The notes: generated by a model not told the origin, from the letters alone. A stretch of DNA of 64,000 nucleotides from Flexivirga alba (GCF_042661025.1 NZ_JBHSWH010000001.1:3596001-3660000); one strand, 5' to 3'; positions 17,255-26,421 are shown, numbered from the stretch's first letter. Numbers and translations are program-made.

Positions 17255-17283
17255 GTCGCGACACAGCCTCACCGACGGTGGTT

Positions 17284-18372
17284 CTATCCGCGGTATCTGC
17301 GCACGAGCGGGCAGTCGAACGGGTCTCGCGCACCGATGCCGACCTGGTTGAGGTAACGAATAACCATCCTGTAGGACTGCCACAGCGTCTTCTGCGTGTA
17401 GGTCACGTTGTGCTTGGCGCAATGCGCCCGGACCAGCGGCTGGACGCGCCTCAGGTTAGGACGCGGCATGCTCGGAAACAGATGATGCTCGATCTGCCGG
17501 TTCAGCCCGCCCATCGCGAAGTCGACCAGCGGCCCGCCCACTATGTTGCGCGACATCAGCACCTGCCGACGCAGGAAGTCGACCTTCATGCCGTGCGGCA
17601 CCAACGGCATACCCTTGTGATTCGGCGCGAACGAGCCTCCCAGCAGGACACCGAACAGCGCCATGTGCAGCCCGAAGAACGCGCCGGCTTTGCCCGGAGG
17701 CAACAGCAGCAGGAGCGCGATCGGGTAGGCCACCAGCCGCACCCCTATGAGCGAGGCCTCCGCCCAGCGCTGCGGCAAGGGGCGCCTGCTGGTCACGGTC
17801 TGGACGCCGCGTAGCTGCAGGTTCAGCCCCTCCAAGGTCAACAACGGAAAGAACAGCCAGCCCTGCCTCCGGGCGAATGCCGCGCCCATCCCCTGCCGGG
17901 CCCGGGCCAGGTCCGGGGTGAACGCGAGAGCGCCCGACGCGATGTCCGGGTCGATACCCTCCTGGTTGGGAGCCGCGTGATGCATGCTGTGCTTCTTGTC
18001 CCACCAGCCATAGCTCAGCCCCAAGAACAGCCCACTGAGCACCCGGCTGGTCCACTCGTTCCATTGCCAGGACCGGAAGACCTGGCGATGGGCGGCATCG
18101 TGACCCAGGAAGCCGATCTGAGCGGAAATGACCGCGAGGACACCCGCCACGACCAGTTGCCACCACGAATCGCCGATGATGACGACGGCCACCCACACCG
18201 CGGCGTACGCAAGGACGATGCCGATGATCCGCGACCAGTACCAGCCGTAGCGGCGGTCCAGCAGATCGCTGTCTTTGACCTGCCGGGACAGCTCCGTGAA
18301 CGAGCCGACATAACGAACGCGCGCAGCTGGTCTGTCGGGAGTCGCAGACTGCTGGCCGGTGATCCTGCTCAT
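17284..18372 (-). CDS. Membrane fatty acid (acyl-CoA) desaturase
   Basis: The 362-residue protein has the three histidine boxes of the di-iron membrane desaturases: GHDAAH near residue 91, HSMHHAAPN near 129 and QIEHHLFPSM near 295, with two hydrophobic hairpins between them. It should insert a double bond into acyl-CoA or phospholipid acyl chains, using ferredoxin or a flavoprotein as donor; no donor gene is adjacent. Such enzymes adjust membrane fluidity in cold and stress. Its stop lies 93 bases from the DUF2231 start. Confidence 0.9.
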   Translation of the reverse strand: MSRITGQQSATPDRPAARVRYVGSFTELSRQVKDSDLLDRRYGWYWSRIIGIVLAYAAVWVAVVIIGDSWWQLVVAGVLAVISAQIGFLGHDAAHRQVFRSWQWNEWTSRVLSGLFLGLSYGWWDKKHSMHHAAPNQEGIDPDIASGALAFTPDLARARQGMGAAFARRQGWLFFPLLTLEGLNLQLRGVQTVTSRRPLPQRWAEASLIGVRLVAYPIALLLLLPPGKAGAFFGLHMALFGVLLGGSFAPNHKGMPLVPHGMKVDFLRRQVLMSRNIVGGPLVDFAMGGLNRQIEHHLFPSMPRPNLRRVQPLVRAHCAKHNVTYTQKTLWQSYRMVIRYLNQVGIGARDPFDCPLVRRYRG

Positions 18373-18437
18373 GTGGAGCCCTTCGACGCCGGTGATGATC
18401 GCTGTCAGGGTCTCGGACAGCCAGTAGTAAACGTGTT

Positions 18438-18462
18438 GTACCCGCCGCGTGCGTCTTCAACC
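18438..18462 (-). promoter_or_regulatory. SigB/SigF-type promoter for the desaturase gene
   Basis: On the minus strand GGTT, a 15-base spacer and GGGTAC end 66 bases before the start at 18372. The boxes are identical to those at 10801 and 12284. Confidence 0.7.
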
Positions 18463-18496
18463 CCAGCGCGACGATCACGAGCCTCGAGGCGGCTCG

Positions 18497-19024
18497 TCAG
18501 CGGAGCGCAAGAGCCGTGGTCATGCCGTACGCCGCGTGCGGAACGATGTCGGACAGCCAGCCGCTCATTCCCCAGGTCCGCGGGTCTGTCAGGCCGGCTG
18601 CGACCAAGGGGACGTCGCTCGCCAGCATGACTCCGGCACTGAGCACTGTGGCGAGGACGACATCGCGTGGCCGACAGCGGCGCACCAGGAAGCTGCAAGT
18701 CACACCGGCCACCAGTCCACTGCCGATGCCGAGCAGGGCGCCCCAGCCCTGCGCGCGCGCCTCCGCCTGCTGCTCTCCCTTTCTGAGCGGTATGCCGATA
18801 GTCCCCGCCATCCGAGCTGCGAGCTGCTCCGGCGCCGAGCTCGACGGTCGGCCGCGAGCAGCCATGTCGGCATACGTCACCAGGCTGAGCACAGTCGTGC
18901 CCGCTGCTCCGGCCCGCAGGCCAAGCGCAATGGTCTGCAGCATCCCGGGTCGGGACAGCGTCGCGGCGTTCACCGATAGCTGTTGCAACGCATCGGTTTT
19001 CGAAATCCCAGTCAAAGCGTCCAC
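18497..19024 (-). CDS. DUF1440-like membrane protein with a transaldolase-like N-terminal tag
   Basis: The 175-residue frame starts at GTG 19024 (GAGGA upstream). Residues 28-175 form a membrane protein with about four helices resembling DUF1440-type proteins. Residues 8-25 (SKTDALQQLSVNAATLSR) instead resemble the N-terminus of the transaldolase encoded at 21511-22644 (PRTDALQRLSASGVSVWLD). The membrane protein thus appears fused in frame to the 5' end of a lost transaldolase copy. An internal ATG at 18943 could be the original start but has no ribosome site. Confidence 0.65.
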   Translation of the reverse strand: MDALTGISKTDALQQLSVNAATLSRPGMLQTIALGLRAGAAGTTVLSLVTYADMAARGRPSSSAPEQLAARMAGTIGIPLRKGEQQAEARAQGWGALLGIGSGLVAGVTCSFLVRRCRPRDVVLATVLSAGVMLASDVPLVAAGLTDPRTWGMSGWLSDIVPHAAYGMTTALALR

Positions 19025-19047
19025 GTAATCCTCGTCATCGGCTGGTC

Positions 19048-19182
19048 AGTGCTGTTCCACCGGGACTGCTGTCGAAGGAGTTCGAAGTCAACCAGCGGCA
19101 GATGCGTGGCAACCTGCCGCAGGCTTTCGTCCACGCGATGCTGCTCGAGTCCGCCCGCGCGCTCGCCGACCAGCGGCCATGA
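19048..19182 (+). pseudogene. C-terminal fragment of a GH15 glucoamylase/trehalase gene
   Basis: The plus strand encodes GLLSKEFEVNQRQMRGNLPQ followed by AFVHAMLLESARALADQRP and a stop. The complete GH15 gene at 40119-41882 ends with the matching GLFTEEFDVQQRQLRGNFPQ and AFVHAITLETAHTL. Only about 40 codons remain and there is no start. The differences show it came from a separate paralogue, not a recent copy. Confidence 0.75.
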
Positions 19183-19279
19183 GCTGGTCCGTGGCGCCGC
19201 GACCGCACCATCTTTCGGGGGTCGGTACGGTCGCGGCGCGGCCGCGCGTGTCGACCGCACGCCCAGTCGGTGCAATAGC

Positions 19280-19762
19280 TCAGCTGTCGCGTCGGGTGTT
19301 TCGCTCATCGGCCGCGGTGGCGTCGTCGGTATGGCCGGTGGCCGTGCCACCGGGCTCGTCGGGACTGATCCGGTTCCCGTTCGCATCGAGTTGGTAACCT
19401 TCACGATCCGTCCTCGTGTCTGGATCGAGGGCGTCGGCCTTACGCAGCTGCTCGTGATGCTCGTGCCGCGCCACCTTGCGGTCCTCGTCCTGCCGATCGG
19501 CCTCGACCTTGAGCTGCTCGGCCTGCGCGGCGCGCTGGTCGGCATCCGCCTGGCCCGCGCGCGCCTCGGCCGCGGCCCTGGCCGCCGACGCCTCGTGCTC
19601 ACGCAGCGCCAGATTGTGCTCGGCGGAGTCATCCCTCAGCTCGGCCGCCTGGGAGCGGTTCATGTCCAGTCTCCGCTTGCGAGCCCAGGTCACCACGATC
19701 CCGACGATGATCAGGATCACGATGATCGCGATGATGATCCAGATCCAGGTCGTTCCGTTCAT
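19280..19762 (-). CDS. Membrane-anchored coiled-coil protein
   Basis: The 160-residue protein has one N-terminal membrane helix (residues 5-27, WIWIIIAIIVILIIVGIVV) followed by about 90 very charged, alanine-rich residues with heptad character, and an acidic tail (ISPDEPGGTATGH). GAGGAG lies upstream of the ATG at 19762. Anchored coiled-coil proteins of this type are common in stress regions of actinobacteria, but no family function is known to me. Confidence 0.75.
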   Translation of the reverse strand: MNGTTWIWIIIAIIVILIIVGIVVTWARKRRLDMNRSQAAELRDDSAEHNLALREHEASAARAAAEARAGQADADQRAAQAEQLKVEADRQDEDRKVARHEHHEQLRKADALDPDTRTDREGYQLDANGNRISPDEPGGTATGHTDDATAADERNTRRDS

Positions 19763-20328
19763 GGATGTCAACTCCTCATCAGGGGCGCTACACAGCGGCA
19801 GGAGGTCCACCGTGGACCGCGCCACCCATAGGTGTGCCCACGAAGGGCCCGGCGCAAACCTGCTGTCGTTCCCTGGGGTGCTGCCGCACTCACCGACCCA
19901 GCGCGGTGGCGGTCGTTTGACGGGACCGCGCGTGGGTTATCAATCCTGTGGATCGCTCTCGACTGAAAGGACTCGCAGGGACCTCATCTCGCAGGGGCCC
20001 GAACCGCTGCAGCCGGTGCTGCAGGGCATCGACCGAAAGCTCGGCAACATCGAGACGGGCCGGTTCGAACGCAGCCCGTCCCTGTTTCGACACTCACGCA
20101 TTCCGCCGCAAGAAATCATCGGACGGTGGATCCAGGCTGACTCTTTCGTAGCCCGGAGCAGGAGCACTGCCGTATGGCGTTTCCCGCCCGGCCCGCCTCA
20201 CTGCCGCACGCAGCGTGTTCGCCCACGATCTTGGCGTGGCTAACGCCGCGGCGGACGTCCGCCGCACACCGGACCGACTCATCGTCATGACGTCGAGCCG
20301 GAGCCAAGCTTAGGGTTCAGAGCTGGCC
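19763..20328. other. 566 bases without a supported gene
   Basis: Several short frames cross this region but none has a ribosome site together with a recognisable sequence. At 19915-19939 the plus strand has GTTT, a 15-base spacer and GGGTTA, close to the SigB-type pattern but with a weaker -10. The stretch is longer than usual for this genome and may be the scar of a lost gene. Confidence 0.5.
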
Positions 20329-20487
20329 TCAGTACCAATGGTTACGCCCTCCGATTGCACGGCCGGTGCGACCCAGGACGGCCAGTGCCACGCCGATGAC
20401 CAGGACGATGATGCCGATGACCACCAGCACGTGGAGCGATGCCACGACGAGGCCGATGATGAGCAGGATGACACCCAAGATGATCAC
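20329..20487 (-). CDS. DUF6131-like small membrane protein
   Basis: From the GTG at 20487 (GGAG eight bases upstream) the gene encodes 52 residues forming two tight membrane helices (IILGVILLIIGLVVA and IGIIVLVIGVALAVLG) and the ending GRAIGGRNHWY, which resembles the DUF6131 family. The open frame continues far upstream but without hydrophobic character. Function is unknown. Confidence 0.75.
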   Translation of the reverse strand: MIILGVILLIIGLVVASLHVLVVIGIIVLVIGVALAVLGRTGRAIGGRNHWY

Positions 20488-20801
20488 GGTACTGACTCCT
20501 TCGTTTGGTCTGGCTTGCTCGTGAGCGGCCAGCGCGAGTGGTGTACGTCTGCTGTACCCATACCTGGCCGACTTCACCCGTGTCGGTGGGGAACGAATTA
20601 CGAAACGGCCACATCGCCACGCGCTAGAAGTGCGACGAGCTGCCAGGCGCATGGGAGCAGGACCAACGGGGTCGAGAACCACGCGTCTCTCTACCAGCGG
20701 CCAACGAGCAGTGCACCGCCAAGTGCTTCTCAAAACATCACGTCACACGGGCGGCGAGGAGTGCGGCGCAGTGATGGCGGTAGGTCGTCTCGCCAGAAAG
20801 G
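20488..20801. other. Intergenic region upstream of the small membrane protein
   Basis: 314 bases with no supported gene. It contains the promoter candidate at 20554-20579 and nothing else I can identify. Confidence 0.5.
20554..20579 (-). promoter_or_regulatory. Candidate SigB/SigF-type promoter for the DUF6131-like gene
   Basis: On the minus strand GGGT, a 16-base spacer and GGGTAC lie about 67 bases before the GTG at 20487. The -10 is ideal, the -35 imperfect. Confidence 0.45.
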
Positions 20802-21518
20802 TCACGAGGGTGGAGTTGAGCGTGTAGTGCTCGCCGTCTCGTTCTGCGTCCACCTCAGCCGGGTTCGAGCGCACATAGTCGATGGCAAGCCATCGAACAC
20901 TTCCGTAAGTAGTTCGTGCGCTCTCGACGCGGACAAGCCGCTCCCCAGCAGCGCGGGACGCCGCTTCCCATCGTCACCGACCTCCTCGAATCGGTCGGCC
21001 ACGATCCCAGCGGCCGCCACCCCAGCAGGATTCATCGCGACCTTGATCCGTTCCAGCAGACTACGAATTCGCTCTTCATCGGGCAAGTGCTCGATGGCGG
21101 AGAAGAATATGACGAGGTCGGCCGGCGTCCGGAAGGTGAAGTCGACAGGATCCCCCTGAACCGTGTGCAGGATTACGCCGTTCTCACGTGAGTCGGCGCC
21201 GCTGATCCGATCAAGTTCGGACTCCAGGAGGTCGACCGCGTAAACCTCGGACCCGGCCGTAACAGGCCCAGCATCGGGAGCGTATGGCGACCGATCCCGG
21301 CCCCGAGATCGTAAGCCGTGACGGCTTTGCCGGGCGAAAGTCGGGCGAGCGCGTCAACCATCAGCGGCTGGGTATCTGCGAGCCAGGTGCCCGCCTGCCC
21401 GACGGCAGCGGGAGGCGTAGAGCTCCTCGTGATCACGCACGGTCTCGCTCCGCACGCGCTCGAACCCGTCAGCGCCCGCCACAGCGTCCACCGCCGGGTC
21501 ACGCTTGACGTCATTCAC
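20802..21518 (-). pseudogene. Class I SAM-dependent methyltransferase, two frame breaks
   Basis: The GTG at 21518 (AGGAG upstream) lies within the last codons of the transaldolase gene. The first frame runs to RSETVRDHEELYAS. A second frame then gives the SAM-binding motif AYDLGAGIGRHTLPML, and a third gives GSEVYAVDLLESELDRI, VIFFSAIEHLPDEERIRSLL and the end. One extra base near 21410 and one missing base near 21254 (in a GGGTCC stretch) restore a single protein of about 235 residues. Substrate unknown. It is the third gene of the catalase-transaldolase operon. Confidence 0.75.
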
Positions 21519-22644
21519 GTTGCTCCTGCTTTTCCAGCTGCGCAAGCTGCTGGTGGACCGTGCCGGCGAGTTCCGCCCAACTCGCCTCAAACTTTCGCAC
21601 CCCGTCCTGCTCCAGCTCTTCGGTGACCTGGGCCAGGTCGACGCCATGGTCCTCGGCGGTACGGATGGTTCGCTGCGCGGCGCCGTAATTGCCGGTGATT
21701 GTGTCGCTGGTGATGCGACCGTGATCGGCCACCGCCTGCAACGTGCGCAGTGGCATCGTGCTCACCGTCTGGGGTGCGACGAGTTCCTCGACGTAGAGCG
21801 TGTCGCGCAGGTCGGGATCCTTCACGCCTGTCGACGCCCACAACGGACGTTGCGGCCGAGCGCCCTGCTCGCGCAGGTCGCGCCAGTCATCGCTGCGCAG
21901 CGTCTCCTTGAAGTTCTGGTAGGCAAGGCGAGCGTTCGCGATCGCGACCTGGCCGCGGAGGGCCTCGGCGGCCGCCTGATCGTCGGGACCGATCAGCTTC
22001 TCGACCGCCGCGTCCACCCGGCTCACGAAGAATGACGCGACCGAGGCGATCGGTGCCAGGCTCAACTTGCGCCCCGCGGCCGTCCAGAGTCCGGCGATGT
22101 ATGCCGCGCTCACCTCGCGGTACCGACTCAGTGAGAAGATCAGCGTCACATTGACACTGATGCCCTCACCGATCAGCTGCTCGATCGCCGGAATGCCCTC
22201 CGGCGTCGCAGGAACCTTGACGAAGAGGTTCTCCCGGTCGACGGTGTTCCACAGCCGGCGCGCCTCCTCTACGGTCGCCTGCGTGTCATGGGCCAGGCCG
22301 GGATCGACCTCGATGGAGACCCGGCCGTTGCGGCGGTTGGTGGCGTCATACACCCGCCGGAGGCGGTCGCACGCCGATCGCACGTCGTCCGTGGTGATCC
22401 GGAACACCGCTTCTTGCACCGAAACACCCTCGAAGGCAAGGTTTTTCAGCTGCTCGTCATAACGGTTGCCCTGTGCGAGCGCCGACGCGAAGATGGTCGG
22501 ATTCGAGGTGATGCCCACCACCGAGTAGTGCTCGACGAGGTCGTCGAGCTCCCCGGCGAGCAGTTCGCGCGACAGATCGTCCAGCCACACCGAGACGCCA
22601 CTCGCCGAAAGTCGCTGCAGCGCATCTGTTCTCGGCACATTCAT
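21511..22644 (-). CDS. tal: Transaldolase
   Basis: The 377-residue protein is a full-length actinobacterial transaldolase. Recognisable blocks are SVWLDDLSREL, GITSNPTIF, the Schiff-base lysine in LFVKVPATPEG and SVNVTLIFSLSRY. It exchanges dihydroxyacetone units between sugar phosphates in the non-oxidative pentose phosphate pathway and so helps to keep NADPH production going, which fits the catalase gene in front. Its ATG overlaps the catalase stop (ATGA) and its own end overlaps the methyltransferase start. Confidence 0.95.
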   Translation of the reverse strand: MNVPRTDALQRLSASGVSVWLDDLSRELLAGELDDLVEHYSVVGITSNPTIFASALAQGNRYDEQLKNLAFEGVSVQEAVFRITTDDVRSACDRLRRVYDATNRRNGRVSIEVDPGLAHDTQATVEEARRLWNTVDRENLFVKVPATPEGIPAIEQLIGEGISVNVTLIFSLSRYREVSAAYIAGLWTAAGRKLSLAPIASVASFFVSRVDAAVEKLIGPDDQAAAEALRGQVAIANARLAYQNFKETLRSDDWRDLREQGARPQRPLWASTGVKDPDLRDTLYVEELVAPQTVSTMPLRTLQAVADHGRITSDTITGNYGAAQRTIRTAEDHGVDLAQVTEELEQDGVRKFEASWAELAGTVHQQLAQLEKQEQRE

Positions 22645-24899
22645 CAGAGCGCGCGTCCTTCCGCCGCGAAGCGCTGCCAGACTCGGTGCTGCTGCAGATC
22701 GTGGAGCACGGCCTCGACCACCTCGACCGTCTCCCCAACCTGCACACCCGGCGCCCCAGCCGGCACACCGGTCGCGGGAAGCACGTCGAGGCCACCGCCG
22801 ATCGCGCCGATCGACTTCGAGTGACGCCAGCACTCCCCCACGAGCTTTTCCACCCGCGGATCGACAGTGCGGTCGGGTGAGTCGTCATACCCCGCCTTGG
22901 TGTCCAGGTTCGGGTCCGCGTCCTCGCCCGGTGCCGCGGCCGTCAACAGGATGATCGCGTCGAATTCGATCGACGCCGCCGTCAGGTAGGTGCGCTGCGC
23001 GTCTACGCCCGCCACCTGGCCGCCATGCGGTGCGACGGGCACCGGCAGCACTCCGGCGGCGAGCAACTTGCTGCGCACCTTCTTGACGCCACCGTTGTCG
23101 CTCGCGGAGTCGATGACGAGGGCCACCCGTCGGCCGGCCACCGGCCAGGACTCGCCGACCTGACTCAGCGCGGGGCTCGCCTCGACATCGGTGGCAGGCG
23201 GCACGGTCGGCTTCGGCACGGGAATACCCAGTGCCGCCGCGACCCGCTCGGCGAGCTCGTCGTCGATGTTCGCCAGGTGGCTGACCTGACGCTCCTTGAC
23301 AGCCTGCTCGAAGCACTTGCCCAACTCGAACGAATAGGCCTGGGCCACATGCTCGCGCTCAACCGGCGACAGCGAGCGATAGAACAAGGTCGCTTGGCTG
23401 AAGTGGTCGTCGAAACTTGCGGGCTGTTCACGCACCGTGTGGCTCGCAGCCAGCTTCTCGGGCACGTCGATGAACGCGGCCGACGTGTCGTCTGCCAGGA
23501 ACGGGCAGCCGCCGTCCAGCGAATTCGGGTGGTATGGCGCCGCCCCGCCCTGGTCGCCGCTCTGGTGGAACCCGTCACGCAGCATGTCGTTGACGGGTGC
23601 GTGCGGGCGGTTGATCGGGATCTGCTCGAAGTTGGGGCCGCCGAGCCGGGTCAGCTGGGTGTCGATGTAGGAGAACAACCGGGCCTGCAGCAGCGGGTCA
23701 TTCGTGACATCTATACCGCGCACCAGGTGCCCGGGGTGGAACGCCACCTGCTCCGTCTCGGCGAAGTAGTTCACCGGGTTCGCATCCAGGGTCATCGTGC
23801 CGATGATCTGCACCGGCGCCAGTTCCTCGGGTACGAACTTCGTGGGGTCCAACAGGTCGATGCCCTCAAAGATCTGGTCCTCGGTGTCGGGGAAAACCTG
23901 GACTCCTAGGTCCCAGCGCGGGAACGCGCCCGTCTCGATCGCGTCCGACAGGTCGCGCCGGTGGTAGTCAGGGTCGTTGCCCGCGGCCAGCTGCGCCTCC
24001 TCCCAGGTCAGCGAGTGCACCCCGAAGGCCGGCTTCCAGTGCCACTTGATCAGAGCCGTCTCCCCTTCGGCGTTTACCAGCCGAAAGGTGTGCACCCCGA
24101 AGCCCTCCATCATCCGGTAGGAGCGCGGGATGCCCCTGTCCGACATCTGCCACATCGTGTGCGCCTGCGCCTCGGTGCGCAGGGACACGAAGTCCCAGAA
24201 TCCGTCGTGCGCGCTCTGCGCCTGCGGAATCTCATTGCTGGGGTTCGGTTTCACCGCGTGCACGAGATCGGGGAACTTGATGCCGTCCTGGATGAAGAAG
24301 ACCGGCATGTTGTTGCCGACGAGGTCGAAGATGCCTTCCTCGGTGTAGAACTTCGTCGCGAAACCGCGGGTGTCCCGTGCGGTGTCCATGGAGCCACGCG
24401 AGCCGACGACGTTGGAGAATCGCAGGAAGACCGGCGTTTGCGCACCGGACCGCAGGAACGCGGCGCAGGTCAGCCTCTCGGCGGCGCCGTTGGCCTCGAA
24501 GTGTCCGTGTGCCGCAGCGCCGCGTGCGTGCACGACACGCTCCGGGATCCGTTCGTGGTCGAAGTGGGTGATCTTCTCTCGCAGGTGGTGATCGCGCAGC
24601 AGGATGGGCCCACGCGGCCCCGCCTTCAGCGAGATGTCGGTCTCCCGCAGACGCGTGCCTCCTGCCGTCGTGAGGTACTCCCCGTGCTGGGCGGCGTACG
24701 CCGGATCAACCTCGAGCGAAGCGCCCGTCGGCGACGTGGGCGCGGGACCGCGCTGGTCGGGCTTGGGCGGCAACGGTTCCCGTGGGGTCGTCGGCTCTTC
24801 GAGCGTTGCCGGTTCGGAACCCGGCCGGCCTGGTACTTCAACCCGAACCTTCTTCGGGCCGGACTTGGCAGCCTTCTTGGCGGTCTTCTTCGCAGTCAC
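22644..24899 (-). CDS. katE: Large-subunit monofunctional catalase (HPII type)
   Basis: The 751-residue protein has the catalase core with the essential histidine in VVHARGAAAHG, the asparagine in DLVGNNMPVFFIQ and the haem-ligand tyrosine in LFSYIDTQLTR. The C-terminal 160 residues form the flavodoxin/DJ-1-like domain typical of the large HPII class (RVALVIDSASDNGG onward). The N-terminus is lysine-rich (TAKKTAKKAAKSGPKK). It converts hydrogen peroxide to water and oxygen. The GTG at 24899 has GGGAG upstream. First gene of the operon with transaldolase and the methyltransferase. Confidence 0.95.
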   Translation of the reverse strand: MTAKKTAKKAAKSGPKKVRVEVPGRPGSEPATLEEPTTPREPLPPKPDQRGPAPTSPTGASLEVDPAYAAQHGEYLTTAGGTRLRETDISLKAGPRGPILLRDHHLREKITHFDHERIPERVVHARGAAAHGHFEANGAAERLTCAAFLRSGAQTPVFLRFSNVVGSRGSMDTARDTRGFATKFYTEEGIFDLVGNNMPVFFIQDGIKFPDLVHAVKPNPSNEIPQAQSAHDGFWDFVSLRTEAQAHTMWQMSDRGIPRSYRMMEGFGVHTFRLVNAEGETALIKWHWKPAFGVHSLTWEEAQLAAGNDPDYHRRDLSDAIETGAFPRWDLGVQVFPDTEDQIFEGIDLLDPTKFVPEELAPVQIIGTMTLDANPVNYFAETEQVAFHPGHLVRGIDVTNDPLLQARLFSYIDTQLTRLGGPNFEQIPINRPHAPVNDMLRDGFHQSGDQGGAAPYHPNSLDGGCPFLADDTSAAFIDVPEKLAASHTVREQPASFDDHFSQATLFYRSLSPVEREHVAQAYSFELGKCFEQAVKERQVSHLANIDDELAERVAAALGIPVPKPTVPPATDVEASPALSQVGESWPVAGRRVALVIDSASDNGGVKKVRSKLLAAGVLPVPVAPHGGQVAGVDAQRTYLTAASIEFDAIILLTAAAPGEDADPNLDTKAGYDDSPDRTVDPRVEKLVGECWRHSKSIGAIGGGLDVLPATGVPAGAPGVQVGETVEVVEAVLHDLQQHRVWQRFAAEGRAL

Positions 24900-24951
24900 G
24901 ACATACTCCCTACTCGCGCGGCGGCGCGGACTGTTTCGGATCGACCTGCTG

Positions 24952-24976
24952 CTACCCCATGACGTTCCGTTCACAC
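24952..24976 (-). promoter_or_regulatory. Candidate SigB/SigF-type promoter for the catalase operon
   Basis: On the minus strand GTGT, a 15-base spacer and GGGTAG end about 53 bases before the catalase start. The -35 is the same GTGT variant as at 3551. Confidence 0.5.
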
Positions 24977-25000
24977 GTCGACGCGCGGCAGCTCACGACA

Positions 25001-25195
25001 TCACGGCACCTCAGTCACGGCCGCCGCCGACGGCAACGCCCGGATCTGCGCCACCACGAGACGTTCCTCGTCGATGACATGCTGCAGGTCCGGATTGACC
25101 GCGGCGCTGCGGTCACCCGCCGCGACGACCGGCACGGTTCGCACGGCGTCCTCGAGTTCGGCGAGCCGCACGATGAGCGAGCGAAGATCAGCCAT
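25001..25195 (-). CDS. Small helical protein, paralogue of the one at 11854
   Basis: The 64-residue protein (ADLRSLIVRLAELEDAVR, then VNPDLQHVIDEERLVVAQIRAL) shares spacing and key residues with the 89-residue product of 11854-12123. GGAGG lies upstream of the ATG. It sits between the catalase operon and the sigma factor gene. Function unknown. Confidence 0.7.
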   Translation of the reverse strand: MADLRSLIVRLAELEDAVRTVPVVAAGDRSAAVNPDLQHVIDEERLVVAQIRALPSAAAVTEVP

Positions 25196-25259
25196 CAGAT
25201 GTACCTCCAGATGTGAGCACTAGTCGTGACTTCTGTGTAGTTGCAGGACGATTCGACAG

Positions 25260-26084
25260 TCACGATGCCGCGCTGATGTCGTCGTGCTTGGCCGCGATGG
25301 CACGGCGCAGCCGGAGCAGGATCTCGGTGAGCAGACGTGACACCTGCATCTGGCTGACACCAATCTGTTGGCCGATCTGCCGTTGGGTCAGGTTGTCGAC
25401 GAAACGCAACCGCACGATCAGCCGCTCCCGCGACTTCAGGTTGCTCAGCAGCGGACGAAGCGTTTCGAAATCTTCGACCCGGTCGAGATCGGTGTCGGTC
25501 TCGCCCAACGTGTCGGCCAAGGTCGCACCCCCGTCGCGATCGACCGGCGCGTCCATCGACCGCGCGACGTACTGCCCGTCGACGCCTCGTGCCCTCGCGA
25601 CCTCTCGCTCAGTCAGCCCCAGAGACGCGGCGACTTCGGCAGTGGTGGGATCCCGACGGAGCTCTTGTGCCAACCGCTCGGCGCTGGACCGGACGGTAAG
25701 ACATTGTTCCTGAAGCTGACGTGGCGGGCGCACTGCCCAACCGTGGTCGCGGAAGTGTCGCTTCAGCTCGCCGGTGATGGTTGGCACCGCGAACGCCATG
25801 AAACCGGACCCATGTCCCGGATCGTAACGACGCACCGCCTGGACCAGCCCCAGCAAGGCGACCTGTTCCAGATCCTGGCGCTCCAAGCCACGGTGGTCGT
25901 AGCGGTGTGCGATGGAGGTCGCCAGCGCGAGGTGGTCGAGCACCACCTCATGACGTAACCGGGCAGCTGATCCACGATTTGCGTGCTGCGCCTTGCGCAG
26001 CAGATGATCCGCGCGCTCGCGCTGTTCCTGAGACGACCTGCTGGGCGTCCCTGAAGGCCTGCTGAGAGTTCCTGAGTGCGGCAT
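25260..26084 (-). CDS. SigB/SigF-family RNA polymerase sigma factor
   Basis: The 274-residue protein has sigma regions 2, 3 and 4. Region 2 reads DLEQVALLGLVQAVRRYDPG and then FMAFAVPTITGELKRHFRDH, the pattern of group 3 general-stress and sporulation factors; region 4 ends in a helix-turn-helix (TQRQIGQQIGVSQMQVSRLL). It should direct RNA polymerase to GTTT-N15-GGGTA promoters, many copies of which precede genes in this window. No anti-sigma factor or anti-anti-sigma gene is adjacent, unlike the common rsbW/V arrangement. The start has only a weak site (AAAGAGA). Confidence 0.93.
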   Translation of the reverse strand: MPHSGTLSRPSGTPSRSSQEQRERADHLLRKAQHANRGSAARLRHEVVLDHLALATSIAHRYDHRGLERQDLEQVALLGLVQAVRRYDPGHGSGFMAFAVPTITGELKRHFRDHGWAVRPPRQLQEQCLTVRSSAERLAQELRRDPTTAEVAASLGLTEREVARARGVDGQYVARSMDAPVDRDGGATLADTLGETDTDLDRVEDFETLRPLLSNLKSRERLIVRLRFVDNLTQRQIGQQIGVSQMQVSRLLTEILLRLRRAIAAKHDDISAAS

Positions 26085-26421
26085 GGCAATTCTCTTTCAA
26101 GGAGAAACCACACCGACCGCTCTTCTTGAGCCGGCACTTGAAACAACAGTGACACGATGCACGGATTTCGGCAAGGTCGCCCAGGTGGGTAATCGCTGAA
26201 CTTAATTGCAGCACAACGCAATTCGAAGAAAAAGTCTCAGCTGAGCAGTCGCAACGCCATCCCGGTTGCGCTGAAGACCGGTCGGGCCCGACCGACCATT
26301 GGAGGCATCCCGATTTGGGTTACCGCAGACGTCGTCTGAACCAACGTGACGCGTGAGTTCGCTTCAATCGGGTAGTAACCGAAGGCACGGACCGAAGCGC
26401 CAACAATCTGAGGAGACTCGC
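26085..26421. other. Intergenic region between the sigma factor and divergent small genes
   Basis: 337 bases with no gene. It is clearly AT-richer around 26190-26240 than its neighbours, as expected for a regulatory region, and holds the plus-strand promoter candidate at 26351-26375. Confidence 0.6.
26351..26375 (+). promoter_or_regulatory. Candidate SigB/SigF-type promoter for the DUF7218-like gene
   Basis: GCGT, a 15-base spacer and GGGTAG lie 47 bases before the ATG at 26422. Confidence 0.5.

Noticed and set aside
19915..19939. GTTT-N15-GGGTTA as another SigB-like promoter
   Set aside because: The -10 differs at the conserved A position and no supported gene follows on the plus strand.
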